A stretch of DNA of 5,963 nt from an uncultured Oscillospiraceae bacterium. Its GTDB lineage: Bacteria; Bacillota; Clostridia; Oscillospirales; Acutalibacteraceae. Below the pieces are notes generated by a model that did not search any database, was not told where the DNA came from, and was given only the letters and a program-made list of their open reading frames with translations. A program made the translations under genes and the position numbers. Positions 5,561-5,963 of the stretch are shown in pieces. The stretch lies in assembly GCA_900552985.1 (NCBI GenBank), contig USBP01000104.1:1-5963 (forward strand). Reading direction: 5' to 3'. Each line of letters begins with the position of its first letter. Position 1 is the first letter of the stretch.

Positions 5561-5963
5561 ATGCGCATTTCAGTCAAAGCTGCGGCAAAGATCAACTTGA
5601 TGCTGGATATTATTGAGCGGCTTCCAAACGGATATCACAGCCTTTGGATGGTGATGCAATCCGTCAGTTTATACGATACGGTTACAATCGAGCGCACCGG
5701 CACGGGTGAGATTGCCCTCTCCTGTTCTGACAGCCGTCTTCCATCAGATAAGACGAACCTGGCTTTCAAGGCTGCGCGCACCTTTTTTGAAGCCACCGGC
5801 GCTGTAAACGACGGCATATCCATCTCGATTGAAAAGCGTATCCCCTTTGCAGCAGGCCTTGCCGGCGGCAGCGCAGACGCGGCCGCCACGTTGCTTGGGC
5901 TCGACCGTTTATATGGCACAGCGCTGAAGCCCCGTGCGCTCAATAAAATTGGCCTGACGCTCG
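5561..5963 (+). CDS. ispE: 4-diphosphocytidyl-2-C-methyl-D-erythritol kinase (IspE), 3' end cut by window edge
   Basis: The first 134 residues are visible, of about 280-300 in a complete IspE. The start M-R-I-S-V-K-A-A-A-K-I-N-L is typical of the family, with Lys10 matching the catalytic lysine. N-G-Y-H at 23-26 followed by the M-Q-S-V segment is also characteristic, and P-F-A-A-G-L-A-G-G-S-A-D-A-A at about 95-108 is the glycine-rich ATP loop of GHMP kinases. The enzyme phosphorylates CDP-methylerythritol in the cytosolic MEP (non-mevalonate) route to isoprenoid precursors. The catalytic aspartate lies beyond the window. ATG 5561 is preceded by AAAGG (5545-5549), a rather long 11-nt spacing. 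An in-frame ATG at 5528 would add 11 residues unlike the family start, so it is not favoured. The gene is divergent from the GtrA gene. Confidence 0.95.
   Translation, partial: MRISVKAAAKINLMLDIIERLPNGYHSLWMVMQSVSLYDTVTIERTGTGEIALSCSDSRLPSDKTNLAFKAARTFFEATGAVNDGISISIEKRIPFAAGLAGGSADAAATLLGLDRLYGTALKPRALNKIGLTL

Noticed and set aside
1..5963. Search for tRNA/rRNA genes, CRISPR repeats, insertion sequences, long direct repeats and phage genes
   Set aside because: Nothing of this kind was seen by eye. The window is nearly filled by six protein genes and short promoter spacers.

Overview
The window reads as ordinary chromosome of a Gram-positive, Clostridia-like bacterium (Firmicutes/Bacillota). 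This rests on purine-rich Shine-Dalgarno sequences, TG-extended -10 promoters, a stand-alone ComEC-like beta-lactamase-fold protein, a GtrA-family membrane protein and a rather GC-rich coding style. Species cannot be named from the sequence.

Five genes lie on the minus strand and one partial gene on the plus strand. Reading the minus strand from right to left: a GtrA-family membrane protein with a shrunken glycosyltransferase-like N-terminus (5355-4321); a HAD-family phosphatase-like protein 56 nt further on (4264-3545); a 202-nt spacer holding a possible 42-codon frame and a strong promoter; a membrane-anchored ComEC-like metallo-beta-lactamase-fold hydrolase (3342-2317); an intrinsic terminator at 2248-2226; a new promoter; then a two-gene peptide or amide hydrolysis operon. 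That operon is an imidazolonepropionase/dipeptidase-like amidohydrolase (2122-839) followed after 9 nt by a proline-iminopeptidase-like alpha/beta hydrolase (826 to beyond base 1). On the plus strand, ispE (isoprenoid precursor synthesis) starts at 5561 and runs off the right edge. It is divergent from the GtrA gene across a 205-nt region that holds a promoter for each direction.

There are thus three minus-strand transcription units, each with a recognisable promoter: gtrA-HAD, the MBL gene, and amidohydrolase-peptidase. The last is the clearest functional pair, because both families hydrolyse peptides or cyclic amides and the Shine-Dalgarno of the second gene overlaps the stop codon of the first. 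The other genes look like independent housekeeping or accessory functions.

I found no tRNA, rRNA, CRISPR array, insertion sequence or phage gene. I see no convincing new multi-gene system. The points most worth a second look are the degenerate glycosyltransferase domain fused to GtrA, the HAD protein lacking its second motif-I aspartate, and the coding-like small frame between the HAD and MBL genes.
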